This document shows, one piece after another, positions 1 to 9,274 of a stretch of DNA of 64,000 nt. Position 1 is the first letter of the stretch. Every line of letters begins with the position of its first letter. This DNA comes from Microbacterium sp. T32. GTDB taxonomy: Bacteria; Actinomycetota; Actinomycetes; Actinomycetales; Microbacteriaceae. The stretch spans positions 1-64,000 of the forward strand of contig NZ_LQQP01000045.1 in assembly GCF_001619615.1 (NCBI RefSeq). The letters are read 5' to 3'. Under the pieces are notes generated by a model, which was not told where the DNA came from, searched no databases, and was given only the letters and a program-made list of their open reading frames with translations. Position numbers and translations under genes: made by a program.

Positions 1-1485
1 ATCCATCCCGTCCCCGTCGGCCCCGTCGACGTCGCCCGCGCGTACCTGGAGTGGTGGGCCGGTCTGCCCGCCCCCGCCGCGGCCGCCGCCGCCCCCGCCC
101 CCGACGCAGCGCCCGCCGCTGCCGAGTGTCCAAGACACGCCGTTGCGACGCACCCGGATACGGCGTGTCCTGGACACTCGACGCCGGGCGATGCCCGGTG
201 CGTCGTCGGGAACCGCTGGGACCTCGTCGCGGGACGCGAGCCCGAACCGCCGCGGGTGAGCGTCATCGTCACGCACTACGCGCAGCCCGCGGAACTCGCG
301 CGCACCCTGGCCGCTCTCGCGCGCCAGGACCACCCCGCCGACCGCCTCGAGATCGTGGTCGCCGACGACGGGTCGCCGGAGGCGCCGGTCGTGCCGGACG
401 GCGTCACCCTCGTGCGGCAGGAGGATCGCGGATTCCGCGCCGCCGCCGCCCGCAACCTGGGCGTCGCGGCCAGCACGGGCGACGTCCTGTGCTTCCTGGA
501 TGCCGACACGACCCCCGAACCCGGATACATCCGGGCACTCACGCGCCTCCCCGCGCTGCTGCCCGAGGCCGTGACCGCCGGGCGACGTCGGCACGCCGAC
601 TTCGCGGGCCTCGGTTCCGAGGTCCCGGTCGCCCAGGCGGGCCCCGCGCGCGAGCTCCCCGAACCCGCCTGGCTGCGCGAGGAGTACGCGCGCACCGAGA
701 ATCTGCTGCGCGCCGACGACCGCGCCTACCGGTTCGTGATCGGCGCGGTCCTGTCCTGCTCCCGCGCGTTCTTCGACGAGGTCGGCGGCTTCGACGAGAC
801 GTTCCGCGCCTACGGCGGCGAGGACTGGGAGTGGGTGCACCGCGCGTGGCAGGCCGGAGCCGTGCTCGCGCACGTGCCCGACGCCGTCGCCTGGCACGAC
901 GGTCCGGACTGGTCCGGCCGCGACCTCGACCGCGCGCGCGAGGGCAACCGGCAGACGCTGCGGCTCGCCGCAGACATCCCCGTCACCGGATCCGCCGGCC
1001 GCGGGCTCCTCCCCGCCACGCCCGACCTCGTCGTGCACCTCGCCGGCGCGCATCCCGAAGCCGCCGTGTTCGTGTGCGTGGATGCCGTGCTCGCGGCGTT
1101 CCCGCGGGCGACGGTGGTGCTCGATGAGCCCCCGTCCGCCGCGGCGCTCGCCGCTGACCCGCGCTTGCGGTCCGGGGCCGTGCCCGACGCCCGCGTGGTC
1201 TGGCATCTGGACCGTCCGATCCTGATCGAGGAAGCGGAGCCCCTGGCCGCGCGGCTCGCCGCCCTCGGCCAGGGCGAGGAGGGTCGGCTGCACGTGCGCG
1301 CCGCCGACGGAACGCCCCTCGGTACCGCCGTCGCCCGCCGCGCCCGCCGTCGCGCCGAGCGGTGGGGCGCCGAGGTCGGGTTCACGACCGGCGAGCTCGT
1401 GGCATCCGGGATCCACGTCCTCCGCGACGAACCGCACCTCGAAGCATGGGTGGGCGGCTGGGGCGGTCTCGAGCGCTTCGTCTGA
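1..1485 (+). CDS. Family 2 glycosyltransferase, 5' end outside window
   Basis: Transfers a sugar from an activated donor, probably for surface glycan or glycolipid. The GT-A fold starts near base 256 (VSVIVTHY), followed by the nucleotide-binding VVADDGS, the GFRAAAARNLG segment, a DXD-like FLDADTTP and the acceptor-side GGEDWEW motif; a C-terminal stretch of about 150 residues has no domain I recognise. GTG 256 is the only in-frame start codon in the window, but the frame is open back to base 1 with almost pure G/C third positions over the first 42 codons and has no Shine-Dalgarno before 256, so I infer that the gene begins upstream. Codons 42-60 are formed by a family A palindrome (121-182) and have visibly poorer codon use. 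If 256 is the true start the protein has 409 residues. Confidence 0.8.
   Translation: MHPVPVGPVDVARAYLEWWAGLPAPAAAAAAPAPDAAPAAAECPRHAVATHPDTACPGHSTPGDARCVVGNRWDLVAGREPEPPRVSVIVTHYAQPAELARTLAALARQDHPADRLEIVVADDGSPEAPVVPDGVTLVRQEDRGFRAAAARNLGVAASTGDVLCFLDADTTPEPGYIRALTRLPALLPEAVTAGRRRHADFAGLGSEVPVAQAGPARELPEPAWLREEYARTENLLRADDRAYRFVIGAVLSCSRAFFDEVGGFDETFRAYGGEDWEWVHRAWQAGAVLAHVPDAVAWHDGPDWSGRDLDRAREGNRQTLRLAADIPVTGSAGRGLLPATPDLVVHLAGAHPEAAVFVCVDAVLAAFPRATVVLDEPPSAAALAADPRLRSGAVPDARVVWHLDRPILIEEAEPLAARLAALGQGEEGRLHVRAADGTPLGTAVARRARRRAERWGAEVGFTTGELVASGIHVLRDEPHLEAWVGGWGGLERFV
121..182. repeat. Palindromic element family A, copy 1 (inside a CDS)
   Basis: Left arm GTGTCCAAGACACGCCG at 126-142 and right arm CGGCGTGTCCTGGACAC at 161-177. 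It is the most diverged copy (62 bp instead of 61, one changed base in the right arm) and the only one lying within an open reading frame, where it reads as a Cys/His/Pro-containing stretch after an Ala-Pro linker. Confidence 0.85.
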
Positions 1486-1523
1486 CGCGGACGTCGCGCC
1501 CTCCGGCGCCCGCCCCTGTCCCG

Positions 1524-1588
1524 CATAAACGCTTCGGCTCGGCGTAAACGCACGGAGGCGGCGTTTATGCCGAGCGCGAGCGTTTACG
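1524..1588. repeat. Palindromic element family B, copy 1
   Basis: A 65-bp imperfect inverted repeat between two co-directional genes. The outer arms are CATAAACGCT and AGCGTTTACG; inner arms GGCGTAAACG and GGCGTTTATGCC repeat the same AAACGC/GCGTTT core, giving four half-sites. It ends 64 bp before the next start codon. Confidence 0.8.
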
Positions 1589-1640
1589 GACTTCGGGGCA
1601 GGTCGCCACAGGGTGAGCGGGCTGCCCGACCGGTGCCTGG

Positions 1641-1646
1641 GAGAAT
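1641..1646 (+). promoter_or_regulatory. Candidate -10 box of a leaderless gene
   Basis: GAGAAT ends 6 nt before ATG 1653 and there is no convincing ribosome-binding site, which is the spacing expected for a leaderless transcript. No clear -35 element was seen. Confidence 0.4.
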
Positions 1647-1652
1647 CGAGGC

Positions 1653-3293
<1,641 letters not shown>

Positions 3294-3328
3294 CGCGTCC
3301 GGCGCTGAGCCACGTGCCTGGCATCCGC

Positions 3329-3393
3329 CATAAACGCTCAACCTCGCCGGAAACGCTCTGTTGCGGCGTTTCTCCCGAGCCCGAGCGTTTATG
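3329..3393. repeat. Palindromic element family B, copy 2
   Basis: A 65-bp element with outer arms CATAAACGCT and AGCGTTTATG and inner cores GGAAACGC and GCGTTTCTC. It lies between convergent gene ends (ABC-F stop at 3293, LysR-like stop at 3423), so it could end transcription from both sides, although no T-tract follows either arm. Confidence 0.8.
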
Positions 3394-3422
3394 GGGAGGC
3401 ACCCCCCCCGCGTCGGAAGCGG

Positions 3423-3767
3423 TCAGCGCCCCTGACGCTTCTTGTACGGCTTGGGCTGCCCCTTGACGATCGGCGCGCGGCCCTTGCCCTTGGATGCCTT
3501 GGCCTTCCCGCCCTGCGCCTTCGGCGCCGCGGTCGCCTGCGGCGGGGCATCGGCGATCCGCGCGTGCGCTTCGTCGAGCAGCAGCACGCCCGCCGGAGTG
3601 AGGCGGGTCGGGGGCGTGCGCGACACGAGCGGCTGCCCGACCTCCTCCTCGAGTTTGTCGATCGTGGTGTACAGCGACGCGAGCGGGATGCCGAGCTTCT
3701 CGGCCGCGCGCGGAAAGTGCAGCTCCTCGGCGAGGGCGGCGAACCGGACGAGGTGCACGAGCTTCAT
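3423..3767 (-). CDS. Short LysR-type HTH protein with basic tail
   Basis: About 114 residues. The first 65 or so match the winged helix-turn-helix of LysR regulators (HLVRFAALAEELHFPRAAEKL, with LASLYTTIDKLEEEVGQPL as recognition helix and linker). The effector-binding domain of about 200 residues is absent. Instead there is an Ala/Lys/Pro/Gly tail with repeated KGKG, KGQPKPYKKRQ segments that could bind nucleic acid. ATG 3767 lies 10 nt behind GGGAG; an upstream in-frame ATG at 3776 sits too close to that site. The gene follows the oxidoreductase pair in the same direction but is separated by a family E palindrome, so co-transcription is uncertain. DNA binding is inferred from the fold only. 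Confidence 0.7.
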   Translation of the reverse strand: MKLVHLVRFAALAEELHFPRAAEKLGIPLASLYTTIDKLEEEVGQPLVSRTPPTRLTPAGVLLLDEAHARIADAPPQATAAPKAQGGKAKASKGKGRAPIVKGQPKPYKKRQGR

Positions 3768-3821
3768 GGCATCCATTCTCCCGTGTCGGCCCGGTCGCGT
3801 CCGCCGGGTCGGCAGTCCAGC

Positions 3822-3889
3822 GCGCACGATCCGGCCGAGCGCCCACCTCCGGGTCGCCCCGATCGTGAGCGTTCGACCCGATCGTGGGC
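3822..3889. repeat. Palindromic element family E, copy 2
   Basis: A 68-bp element with outer arms GCGCACGATC and GATCGTGGGC and inner GAGCGCCCAC and GTGAGCGTTCGAC. It is a diverged copy of the element at 51534-51601, with identical length. Confidence 0.7.
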
Positions 3890-3919
3890 GCTCGACCCCG
3901 CGCCCCGGCCGAGGGGCCG

Positions 3920-5467
3920 TCACCCCGCCGCGAGGAACCGGTCCGCCGTGCGCAACGACAGCGCCATGATCGTCAAAGCCGGGTTCGCGGCCAGGGCCGA
4001 GGGGAAGACGCTGTTGTCGCAGATCCACAGGTTCGGGATCTCGTGCGAGCGGCCGTCGCCGTCCACCACGCCGTCCGCGGGGTCCGCCGACATCCGGGCG
4101 GTGCCGATCGTGTGCGCCGAGCGAGCGAGCACCATCGTCTCGCGAGCGCCCGCCGCCTCCATCACCCGCAGCAGGAACGCGGTCGCATGCCGGTCGAGAG
4201 CCTTCTCGTTCGGCCCCGCGGTGAAGGTCACCCGGGCGCGAGGGATGCCGAACTCGTCGGTCTCGTCGGAGAGTTCGAGCCGGTTGTCGTCCGACGGCAG
4301 GCAATCGCCGTTGATGCCGATGCCCGCCATGTGCTGCGCCTGATCGAGGCGCTGCATGAGCTCGCGACCCCACAGGCCCCCGCCGCGGGTGAGCGTCGTG
4401 GCGAAGGTGAGCGGCATCACGCCGAGGCTCTGCACGAGGTAGCCGCCGGCGAAGTCGGCGTCGTCCGGCCGCATCATGTCCTCGGTGATCAGCGACGACG
4501 GGTACCCGCGGTGCCCGCGCACCGGCTCGTCGAAGCGTCCCCACACCTGCGTCGCGCCGTGCGCGAGGAAGTTGCGGCCCACCTGCCCGGAACCGTTCGC
4601 GACACCCGTGTGCAGCAGCAGGCGCGGCGTCTCCACGCCGCCCGCGGCGAGTACCAGCGACCGACACCGCTGCCGCACGTCGACGCCGTCCTGCCGGTAC
4701 ACGACCGCGGCGACGTGTCCGCGCGCGTCGAGCTCGATGTCGTGGACCATCGCGCCGGTGCGGATCTCGGCCCCGTGGGCCACCGCGACCGGGAGGTAGG
4801 TGTTGGCGGTGGTGGCCTTGGCATCCACTCGGCATCCCTGGTGGCAGGCGCCGCAGTTGATGCACGCGCGGCGTTCGCCGTGATGGTCCTGCAGCCGGGC
4901 GCGGGTCAGCACCGCGGCCGGAGCGTCGGCGTACCGGATGCCGAGCGCCTCGCATCCGCGCGCGACGAGGTTCGCCGGCGCATTGCGCGCCGCCGGGCCG
5001 TAGGCGTAGGAACGGTCGGGGTCCCACGGGTAGGGCGTCTGGCCCGAGACGCCGATGTCGCCCTCGACCCGCGCGACGTACGTCAGCAGCTCGGCGGGGT
5101 CGAGCGGCCAGTCCCGGCCCTCCCCGGTCTCGGTGCGCAGCCGGAGGTCGCGGGCGTCCGGACGCGGCGTGAACGCGCCCCAGTGCAGGGTCGAGCCGCC
5201 GACGCCGCGGCCGCTGTTGTTGGGGCCGAAGGCGGTGGCATCCGTCCCCCCGCTGAGGCGCTCGGACATCCAGTTGATCTCGACGGCCTCGGTCTCGTCC
5301 GGCGTGAGGTCGTCGAGCGCGAAGTTCCGCCCGGCTTCCAGAGCCACGACCGACAGCCCGCGCCGCGCGAGCTCGGCGGTCAACGGAGCACCGCCCGCGC
5401 CCGTGCCGACCACGACGACGTCGACGATGTCGTCGGTCCCGTGCGTGCGCATCCCGTCGAGGTTCAT
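3920..5467 (-). CDS. GMC-family FAD dehydrogenase with Cys-rich motif
   Basis: A 515-residue flavoprotein predicted to oxidise an alcohol, polyol or sugar. The FAD-binding Rossmann motif is VVGTGAGGAPLTAELA (about 19-34) with the acidic ribose ligand in VVALEAG. GRGVGGSTLHWG (86-97) is the GMC flavin loop. The C-terminal active site has the expected His (SAHTIGTARM) and Asn (NPALTIMAL). Residues 202-212 read CINCGACHQGC, a CX2CX2CX3C arrangement as in Fe-S binding sites of gluconate and fructose-type dehydrogenases, so electrons may leave through an Fe-S cluster rather than go to oxygen. There is no signal peptide. ATG 5467 overlaps the upstream stop in an ATGA, and the partner is a gluconate-dehydrogenase small-subunit fusion, supporting a two-subunit dehydrogenase. 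The substrate is unknown. Confidence 0.88.
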   Translation of the reverse strand: MNLDGMRTHGTDDIVDVVVVGTGAGGAPLTAELARRGLSVVALEAGRNFALDDLTPDETEAVEINWMSERLSGGTDATAFGPNNSGRGVGGSTLHWGAFTPRPDARDLRLRTETGEGRDWPLDPAELLTYVARVEGDIGVSGQTPYPWDPDRSYAYGPAARNAPANLVARGCEALGIRYADAPAAVLTRARLQDHHGERRACINCGACHQGCRVDAKATTANTYLPVAVAHGAEIRTGAMVHDIELDARGHVAAVVYRQDGVDVRQRCRSLVLAAGGVETPRLLLHTGVANGSGQVGRNFLAHGATQVWGRFDEPVRGHRGYPSSLITEDMMRPDDADFAGGYLVQSLGVMPLTFATTLTRGGGLWGRELMQRLDQAQHMAGIGINGDCLPSDDNRLELSDETDEFGIPRARVTFTAGPNEKALDRHATAFLLRVMEAAGARETMVLARSAHTIGTARMSADPADGVVDGDGRSHEIPNLWICDNSVFPSALAANPALTIMALSLRTADRFLAAG

Positions 5468-6843
5468 GCGGCGTCTCCCGTCGCGATCGTGCCGCCGACG
5501 TCGGCGGGCTCCCAGTCCTCGCGCCGCCCGAGGGTCAGCTCGACGTACCCGCGGATCGGCGCGCGGCCGCCCGTGGCGAAGCCGTCGAATCCCGTGCGCG
5601 CCATGCTCGCGGGGTGCGCGAGCCACTGCCGCACCAGGTCGACGCGGGCGTCCTCGAGCCAGGCCGCGAGCAGGTCGGCATCCAGGGGTCCGTCCGCCGG
5701 ACCGTGACCCTCGATCGCGGAAGCGAGCACCGTCTCGCGCTCGGCGGGGTCGGTCGGCCACGCGGGCGCGAGCGCGTCGAGCCCCGCGCGGTACGCCTCG
5801 GGGTCGGGCGGCAGGCCGTCGCGGCGCCATCCGTCGCCCTCGCCGCGGGCGAGCTGCGCGTCGATGCGCGCGGCGATGTCGATCGCGGGTCCGTCCTGCG
5901 GCACGACGAGATCGGCGATCTCCCGCAGCAGCGTGAGCTGCGCCAAGTCGAGCACGCGCGGCGCGTACCCGCGGTCGTCGGGCACCGCCCGGCGGTTCAG
6001 GATGCCGCGCACCCGGTCGTCCACGCGGTCGCCGGCGATGAGCCGCGCCCAGTCCTCGGGCACGACGGGGCCCGCGAGCACCTCGTCCGCCGTGAACGCG
6101 GCGATGAGGTCGGCGGCCTCGGCCGGACGCTCGAGCGGGATCATGTGCCCGGTGTCGGCGAGCGTGTGGAAGCGGGCGCGCGGGTAGACGTCGACCAGCA
6201 GCCCGGGCTGCGCGGCGGCACCGAGGTCGGCGTCGTCGTCGCCCGCGAGCACCAGAACGGGGAGGTCGAGCGTCCCCACGTCGGACCGCGCGTCCACGCG
6301 GCTCCCCTCCTCGAGCCACGCGCGCCACGCCGACGGCGACGTGCGGCGGAGGTCGGTGAGCGCGAGGCTCTGCGCGCCGGGGTCGAGGGGCCGCGCGGTG
6401 TTCTGGTCGATGAAGGTCTCGGCATCCGCCTCCGAGATCGCGCCGTCGGCGACCCACGACAGCATGCGCGCGCGCCGCTCCTCGTCCATCGGTTCGGGTC
6501 GCGGCGGCGACGGCGCGAGCAGGACCAGCCCCGCGAGCCCGGTCAGCGGAGCCTCGCCGCCCAAGACCTTCGCCGCGACGAGCCCCGCGATCTTTCCGCC
6601 CATGCTGTGCCCGCCCAGGATCCAGCGACCCCGCGCCCGCTGATTCAGGATGCCGATGACGTGCGCGACCGTGGCCTCGAGCGACGTGTCCGACGCGGCC
6701 GTCTCCGAGCCGAAGCCCGGCAGGTCGATGCCCTGCACGTCCACGCGGCCCGCGAGGGCGTCGCCGAGCCGCTGGAACGACCCCGCGCTCGCCCCGAGGG
6801 CGTGCAGGAAGTACAGGGTGGGGACGTCGTTCGGGCTCGGCAT
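5464..6843 (-). CDS. Alpha/beta hydrolase fused to gluconate 2-dehydrogenase subunit 3-like domain
   Basis: 459 residues in two parts. Residues 1-240 are an alpha/beta hydrolase: LHALGAS oxyanion region, nucleophile elbow GGHSMGG with Ser80, an Asp after LVLAGDDDAD and His in DTGHMIPLERP. From about 255 to the end the sequence resembles the small (subunit 3) partner of membrane-type gluconate dehydrogenases: LTLLREIADLVVPQDG followed by DIAARIDAQLARGEGD and WLEDARVDLVRQWLAHP. The small subunit normally assists folding or export of the GMC subunit and usually carries a Tat signal; none is seen here or in the partner. The start is supported by GAAGAC before ATG 6843; upstream codons of the open frame run into a family C palindrome. 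Whether the hydrolase prepares the substrate (for example a lactone or ester) for the dehydrogenase is inference. Confidence 0.8.
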   Translation of the reverse strand: MPSPNDVPTLYFLHALGASAGSFQRLGDALAGRVDVQGIDLPGFGSETAASDTSLEATVAHVIGILNQRARGRWILGGHSMGGKIAGLVAAKVLGGEAPLTGLAGLVLLAPSPPRPEPMDEERRARMLSWVADGAISEADAETFIDQNTARPLDPGAQSLALTDLRRTSPSAWRAWLEEGSRVDARSDVGTLDLPVLVLAGDDDADLGAAAQPGLLVDVYPRARFHTLADTGHMIPLERPAEAADLIAAFTADEVLAGPVVPEDWARLIAGDRVDDRVRGILNRRAVPDDRGYAPRVLDLAQLTLLREIADLVVPQDGPAIDIAARIDAQLARGEGDGWRRDGLPPDPEAYRAGLDALAPAWPTDPAERETVLASAIEGHGPADGPLDADLLAAWLEDARVDLVRQWLAHPASMARTGFDGFATGGRAPIRGYVELTLGRREDWEPADVGGTIATGDAA

Positions 6844-6923
6844 GTCTTCACGCTTTCGCACCGCCGTGGCCGGAACGGGCCGCTTGCGCCCCGAGCCGTT
6901 TTGCGCAAGGCGGCGGGGGCAGG

Positions 6924-7082
6924 GCACAACTCCTGCACTTTCGGCTGCGTGACGTCAGGGCGGCGGCGGGATGCGGCATCCGCCGGAGTTGTGCGCGTCG
7001 GGTCGCCGACAGCGCAACTCCTGCAGATGCGGTCGCGGGACTTTCGCGGGATGGGGGACGGCGGCATCCGCCGGAGTTGTGC
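6924..7082. repeat. Palindromic element family C, two tandem copies
   Basis: Copy 1 spans 6924-6994 (71 bp) with arms GCACAACTCC and GGAGTTGTGC and an internal GGATGCGGCATCC palindrome. Copy 2 spans 7013-7082 (70 bp), from GCGCAACTCCTGC to GCCGGAGTTGTGC. They fill most of the 266-bp gap between the SDR stop and the fusion-gene start, both of which read leftwards. Confidence 0.8.
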
Positions 7083-7109
7083 CAGAAAGGCGGATGCCAC
7101 GCCCCGGCG

Positions 7110-8012
7110 TTACGGCGTGACCATGCCGCCATTCACGTTCAGGGTCTCGCCGGAGACGTAGCTGGACTCGGCCGAGGCCAGGAACACGAAGGCGGGCGCG
7201 ATCTCGGCGGGCTGTCCGGCGCGCTGGTAGGTGCTCTCGTCGTCGAAGTGCTCCATCTGGTCGTCCGAGACGCCGTCGCTCACCTGGAGCGCCGACCACG
7301 TGGGCCCCGGCGCCACGACGTTGACCCGGATGCCACGGGGCGCGAGCTGCTGCGCGAGGCCCTTCGACAGGTTGTTGATCGCGGCCTTCGTCGCGGCGTA
7401 GTCGAGCCGGTCGGGGGCGGGGACGTACGCCTCGAGCGACGCGGTGTTGATGATCGTGGCGCCCTCGGGCAGGTGCGGAAGCGCGGCCTTGGTGATCCAG
7501 AACGGGGCGAACACGTTCGTGCGGAACGTCAGTTCGAACTGCTCGTCCGACAGGTCGTCGACCTTTTCGACCATGATCTGCTTCCCGGCGTTGTTCACCA
7601 CGATGTCCAGGCCTCCGAGCGCCTCGACGGCCTCGGCGACGAGGGCGCGGCACGCGGCGGGGTCGGTGATGTCGGTCGCGATCGAGACGCCGGTGCGGCC
7701 GGCATCCCGGATCTGCTCGAGGACGTGGTCGGCATCGCGCTGCTCGGCCGGCAGGTGCACGATCGCGACATCGGCGCCCTCGCGCGCGAACGCGATCGCG
7801 ACCGCGCCCCCGATTCCCGAGTCGCCGCCGGTGATGAGGGCCTTCCGGCCGGTGAGGCGCCCGAGGCCGCGATACGTCTTCTCGCCCAGGTCGGGGACGG
7901 GTGTCATGTCGGCCTGCACGCCCGGTTCCGGCTGGTGCTGCAGCGGCGGTTCGACGCGGGAGTAGCGCGTGACGGGGTTGTCGAAGGTGAACTGGTCGCG
8001 ATCGGTGGTCAT
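7110..8012 (-). CDS. SDR-family oxidoreductase (YghA/general stress type)
   Basis: A 300-residue NAD(P)-dependent short-chain dehydrogenase. After a 50-residue N-terminal extension typical of the YghA/stress-protein-39 branch, the cofactor motif is TGGDSGIG, then NNAGKQ, the catalytic Ser in INTASLEAY and the Tyr/Lys pair in YAATKAA. The C-terminus GETLNVNGGMVTP is standard for the branch. The family reduces aldehydes or oxidises alcohols; the substrate cannot be read from sequence. A TATCGT hexamer (8020-8025) lies 7 nt before ATG 8012, suggesting a leaderless transcript. It is probably a single-gene unit, being cut off downstream by two family C palindromes. Confidence 0.9.
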   Translation of the reverse strand: MTTDRDQFTFDNPVTRYSRVEPPLQHQPEPGVQADMTPVPDLGEKTYRGLGRLTGRKALITGGDSGIGGAVAIAFAREGADVAIVHLPAEQRDADHVLEQIRDAGRTGVSIATDITDPAACRALVAEAVEALGGLDIVVNNAGKQIMVEKVDDLSDEQFELTFRTNVFAPFWITKAALPHLPEGATIINTASLEAYVPAPDRLDYAATKAAINNLSKGLAQQLAPRGIRVNVVAPGPTWSALQVSDGVSDDQMEHFDDESTYQRAGQPAEIAPAFVFLASAESSYVSGETLNVNGGMVTP

Positions 8013-8019
8013 GCGCCCG

Positions 8020-8025
8020 ACGATA
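8020..8025 (-). promoter_or_regulatory. Candidate -10 box of a leaderless gene
   Basis: Reads TATCGT on the minus strand, 7 nt before the SDR start codon at 8012. The rest of the 208-bp gap up to 8220 shows no other convincing signal. Confidence 0.4.
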
Positions 8026-8208
8026 GACAGGCGGCCTGGACCCCTGCGGGGCCTTGACGATTCCGGATGCCGCGTCGCAGGCGACGTGAGCTCGCGAGGC
8101 GAACATTCAGCGAGTGCGTCCGCGGATTCGGGTGAGCGCACGGACGAATCGAGCCGAATGTGGCACCGCCTGGACCGGCGCGGTCCCCAGGGCTGCGATC
8201 GAGGCACC

Positions 8209-8214
8209 TAGCCT
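8209..8214 (+). promoter_or_regulatory. Candidate -10 box of a leaderless gene
   Basis: TAGCCT ends 6 nt before GTG 8221; no Shine-Dalgarno is present. It supports that GTG as the start. Confidence 0.45.
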
Positions 8215-8220
8215 CGCCCC

Positions 8221-9270
8221 GTGAGTCGCCCCGCATCTCCTCGGGTCGTCGCGCACATCGTCGATCGCCTCACCGGGGGCGTTCCGGTCGCCGTGCGGAC
8301 ATACGTCGAGAGTTCATCGTCGGCGTACACCCACACCGTGGTGGCGCCTTTCGTGGACGGTGCGCCCGCCCCGATCTGGCAGGGGCTGGACGTCCGGCAC
8401 ATCCGATGGGATGCCGCCTCGCCGGTCACGGCTCTGCGTGACCTGCGCCGAATCCTCGGAGCGCATCGCTTCGACGTGATCCACGCACATTCGAGCTACC
8501 CGGGTGCATACGTTCGCCTTCTGCGGGCCGGGCGGCGCACGCGTGTGGTCTACACCCCGCACTGCTACGCCTTCCTGAGGACGGATGTCTCGCCCGTGCT
8601 CCGCTCCGCCTTCCGCCTCAGCGAGCGGCTGCTCGCCGGAGGCGCGTCGATGGTCGCCGCGTGCGGTCCTGGAGAGCGCATTGAAGCGCTCGCGCTCGGC
8701 GTGCCGGGCGAGCGGACGACGGTGGTGCCGAATCTGCCGTCCATCCTCCCCGGGGAGGACCGCGCACGTCGCGGCGCAGGCGACCCATCCGTGCTGCGCG
8801 TCGGCATGCTCGGACGGTGGGCCCCGCAGAAGGACCCGGACTACTTCCTCGGCCGTGTGGAGCACCTGCGTGCCGCGCTGCCGGCGGTCACGGTGGCCGC
8901 GACCTGGATCGGTGACGGCCCGTCGTCGGCCCCGCGGGTCCGGGTCACCGGGTGGGCCGCTCGCGACGACGTCCGCGCGGAACTGGCCGAGCTGGACGTG
9001 TACTTCCACACCGCCGCGTGGGAGGGATTTCCCATCGCGATCCTGGATGCCGCGGCGATGGGCCTCCCGATCCTCGCGCGCCGCATCCCGGCCCTGCCTG
9101 ACCTGCCCGACGAAGTGACGCTGGAGGGCGGCGCAGGGTCCTTGATCTCGGCCGTGCGATCGGGCGGGTTCGCGCCGTGGAGCACTCGAAACCGAGCGAT
9201 GTGGGCCGACTATCTCGGTCCGCGGGATCCTATTTCCCAGCGTCGGGCCTTGGAACGGGCGTGGGGCTGA
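8221..9270 (+). CDS. Family 4 glycosyltransferase
   Basis: 349 residues with the GT-B layout. The N-terminal domain begins VAHIVDRLTGGVPVAVRTY and contains DVIHAHSSYPGAYVRLL; the C-terminal domain has VGMLGRWAPQKDPDYFL and the donor-binding AAWEGFPIAILDAAAMGLPI, where the E-x7-E-like motif is degenerate (E, then D). It is the first gene of the polysaccharide cluster and reads away from the SDR. Its stop at 9270 is only 4 bp from the stop of the convergent glycosyltransferase. The sugar and acceptor are unknown. Confidence 0.88.
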   Translation: MSRPASPRVVAHIVDRLTGGVPVAVRTYVESSSSAYTHTVVAPFVDGAPAPIWQGLDVRHIRWDAASPVTALRDLRRILGAHRFDVIHAHSSYPGAYVRLLRAGRRTRVVYTPHCYAFLRTDVSPVLRSAFRLSERLLAGGASMVAACGPGERIEALALGVPGERTTVVPNLPSILPGEDRARRGAGDPSVLRVGMLGRWAPQKDPDYFLGRVEHLRAALPAVTVAATWIGDGPSSAPRVRVTGWAARDDVRAELAELDVYFHTAAWEGFPIAILDAAAMGLPILARRIPALPDLPDEVTLEGGAGSLISAVRSGGFAPWSTRNRAMWADYLGPRDPISQRRALERAWG

Positions 9271-9274
9271 CCGC

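Noticed and set aside
7969..8211. Short + strand open frame in the gap before the first cluster glycosyltransferase
   Set aside because: It overlaps the SDR start on the other strand, has no ribosome-binding site or recognisable content, and codon use is unlike neighbouring genes.
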